NCBI GenBank assembly: GCA_900762815.1
Contig: CAAFHX010000053.1
Span: 1-5,799 of the forward strand
Direction of reading: 5' to 3'
Source: Candidatus Avelusimicrobium facis
Lineage (GTDB): Bacteria; Elusimicrobiota; Elusimicrobia; Elusimicrobiales; Elusimicrobiaceae
DNA: 5,799 nt
Under the pieces are notes generated by a model. That model saw only the letters and a list, made by a program, of their open reading frames with translations. It was not told the origin of the DNA and did no database searches. Below, piece after piece: positions 5,027-5,799 of this stretch; position 1 is the first letter of the stretch; the number at the start of each line of letters is the position of its first letter. The position numbers were made by a program, and so were the translations under genes.

Positions 5027-5524
5027 TTAAAAGCTGTGAGCGGTGTGGGTATCCATGTTGCACACTTCATATCCGCAAACAGCCTTGCAAAAACGTTTAC
5101 CAAAGTCCGTATTGCCGCTGCAGATGAGTTTATCCTCCCTGTTGCCATTTTGTATTGGGAACCAAGCAACCATATAATCCGAGGAATCAATATCCCCGGG
5201 CCCTCCTTTCGGAGTAAAAAAGGCAAACCCGAACATAGTGGCCTGAAAGCGGTAGTATTTGCCCACCTGCTCGTTATAATCCTGGTCGCTGCCGGTGTTG
5301 GAAACCGGCGTCATCCCCGCATTGCCGAAATACTGGTCTTGCCCGCTGCAATCGGCCAACAGGCAAAGGGCATAATTTTGGCGCATGGCCCCCACCACCG
5401 CAAAAACCTCCGCCAGGCGGCTGCGCTCCACCGACAAACGATACTGCGGTAAGGCCACCGCCGCGAGAATGCCGATGATTAATACGACGACTAACAGTTC
5501 AATGAGTGTAAAACCCTTTTTCAT
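5027..5524 (-). CDS. Type IV prepilin-like protein (six-cysteine type)
   Basis: Exported pilin-like subunit with the standard short leader. Seen: 165 residues beginning MKKG, with prepilin peptidase cleavage expected at G4|F5. E9 is mature Glu5, and the hydrophobic assembly helix spans about 5-26, ending ALPQY. The globular part has six cysteines (54, 59, 135, 146, 150, 155), enough for three disulfides if oxidised outside the cytoplasm. The last ones form FCKAVCGYEVC, and its C-then-CK pattern resembles the CK of the neighbour at 4315-4848. The start is set by a perfect AAGGAGG five bases upstream; a start nine codons earlier would break the usual leader form. A TATACT box at 5557-5562 may be its -10. 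A GC hairpin and T-run at 4949-4989 may end its transcript. Role within a pilus or pseudopilus is not determinable here. Confidence 0.92.
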   Translation of the reverse strand: MKKGFTLIELLVVVLIIGILAAVALPQYRLSVERSRLAEVFAVVGAMRQNYALCLLADCSGQDQYFGNAGMTPVSNTGSDQDYNEQVGKYYRFQATMFGFAFFTPKGGPGDIDSSDYMVAWFPIQNGNREDKLICSGNTDFGKRFCKAVCGYEVCNMDTHTAHSF

Positions 5525-5529
5525 AATTT

Positions 5530-5536
5530 CCTCCTT
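5530..5536 (-). promoter_or_regulatory. Perfect Shine-Dalgarno deciding the prepilin start
   Basis: The minus strand reads AAGGAGG then five bases and ATG at 5524. It places the start at MKKG, which gives the canonical short prepilin leader, and rules out the start at 5551, which would put this site inside the coding region. Confidence 0.85.
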
Positions 5537-5556
5537 CGGTCCGTCTCTCATATTCT

Positions 5557-5562
5557 AGTATA
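5557..5562 (-). promoter_or_regulatory. Candidate -10 box of the six-cysteine prepilin gene
   Basis: TATACT on the minus strand matches the -10 consensus at five of six bases and lies 32 bases upstream of the start codon. No good -35 box lies at 16-18 bases (TTCCGG or similar), so the promoter may be weak, activator-dependent or wrongly placed. Confidence 0.35.
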
Positions 5563-5601
5563 AGAAGAGTATTTTTTCCACCGGAAATTAAAAAGGAATT
5601 G

Positions 5602-5754
5602 ATGGATAAACAACCTCTCCGTTTAACAAATGATAAAACTATGAATAGAAAGGCCCGTTGGAGTAACCCCCGGGGCTTAGAAATGGCAGCTGCTTTTGGC
5701 ATTTTGGCCCGTTCCGCCATTTATGTCCCCCCCCAGAGCACGGATAAAAAATAA
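5602..5754 (+). CDS. Possible small hypothetical ORF, 50 aa
   Basis: I do not recognise this product. An ATG at 5602 follows AAGGAA with only three bases between, a short but usable spacing. The frame stays open for 50 codons and ends at the TAA inside the A+T box. The product is basic at the N-terminus (two clusters of K/R), has a small hydrophobic middle near residues 28-41 (MAAAFGILARSAIYV) and ends PPQSTDKK. It would be transcribed divergently from the prepilin gene, starting 77 bp away. Against it: much of the frame is GC-rich repeat-like sequence with a C8 run, no good promoter is seen, and its tail is repeat sequence shared with 327-351. It could as well be non-coding. Confidence 0.25.
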   Translation: MDKQPLRLTNDKTMNRKARWSNPRGLEMAAAFGILARSAIYVPPQSTDKK

Positions 5755-5758
5755 AATT
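5734..5758 (+). repeat. A+T box with GC-rich flank, copy 2
   Basis: It is identical to 327-351 at 23 of 25 bases, differing at the seventh and ninth positions. On the minus strand it gives AATTTTATTTTTTATC and lies after a small AGCC/GGCT hairpin (5764-5775), repeating the hairpin-then-T-run arrangement of the left copy. Confidence 0.6.
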
Positions 5759-5775
5759 GATGAAGCCCCAAGGCT
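5744..5775 (-). terminator. Weak terminator-like element for a gene beyond the right edge
   Basis: On the minus strand AGCC-TTGG-GGCT (5775-5764) is followed by TCATCAATTTTATTTTTTAT. The T-run is good but the stem is only 4 bp, so an unseen minus-strand gene to the right may end here. Support is mainly the analogy to the hairpin and T-run at 337-430. Confidence 0.3.
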
Positions 5776-5799
5776 ACCCCCCGGAAGTTTGATACTCCA

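Larger units (their letters stand above)
5525..5799. other. Region upstream of the prepilin gene, mostly intergenic
   Basis: This stretch holds the ribosome site and candidate -10 box of the prepilin gene, a doubtful 50-codon plus-strand ORF (5602-5754), an inverted repeat AAATGGC (5681-5687) with GCCATTT (5716-5722), a run of eight C (5727-5734) and the second copy of the A+T box (5734-5758). Nothing I recognise lies in the last 25 bases. Confidence 0.5.

Noticed and set aside
5525..5551. Nine-codon upstream extension of the six-cysteine prepilin
   Set aside because: It would place a perfect AAGGAGG inside the gene and lengthen the canonical MKKG leader.
1..5799. tRNA, rRNA or insertion sequence genes
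   Set aside because: No cloverleaf with a TTC-type T arm, no rRNA core motif and no transposase-like frame or paired terminal repeats with target duplication were seen on reading both strands.

Overview
The window looks like chromosomal DNA of an anaerobic bacterium. The best guess is a gut-type Elusimicrobiota (Elusimicrobium relatives). This rests on two adjacent single-domain prepilins with near-identical GFTLIE heads, a style of pilin-like gene found in many copies in that phylum, next to an Etf/acyl-CoA dehydrogenase operon of anaerobic type. The assignment is inference; there is no rRNA or other phylogenetic marker.

Layout: all five confident genes lie on the minus strand and are read from right to left. 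A six-cysteine prepilin (5027-5524) is followed by a second prepilin (4315-4848). Next comes a tight three-gene operon: a long acyl-CoA dehydrogenase (2575-4215), etfB (1777-2565) and an etfA with an N-terminal two-cluster ferredoxin domain (584-1780). The dehydrogenase and etfB are 9 bp apart, with the etfB ribosome site overlapping the upstream stop. etfB and etfA overlap by 4 bp. A strong intrinsic terminator (525-566) ends the operon.

How the genes work together: EtfA and EtfB form the flavoprotein heterodimer that exchanges electrons with the acyl-CoA dehydrogenase, and the ferredoxin domain offers an iron-sulfur route in or out. Gene order and the ferredoxin-EtfA match the caffeyl-CoA reductase-Etf (CarCDE) arrangement of Acetobacterium woodii, so a flavin-based electron-bifurcating enoyl-CoA reductase is a reasonable hypothesis. 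The substrate cannot be read from the sequence. The prepilins are probably exported and handled by a prepilin peptidase encoded elsewhere; nothing links them functionally to the redox operon.

The non-coding parts are unusually structured. The left 583 bp holds three copies of a 32-bp stem-loop repeat whose stems co-vary, a nested hairpin, a symmetric two-way terminator-like element and a GC-rich tandem repeat. A short A+T-rich box with GC-rich flank occurs twice directly (327-351 and 5734-5758) and once inverted (415-430). The promoter proposed for the second prepilin has a run of ten T in its spacer and a perfect palindrome over its -10 region. A 50-codon plus-strand ORF at 5602-5754 is possible but weakly supported.
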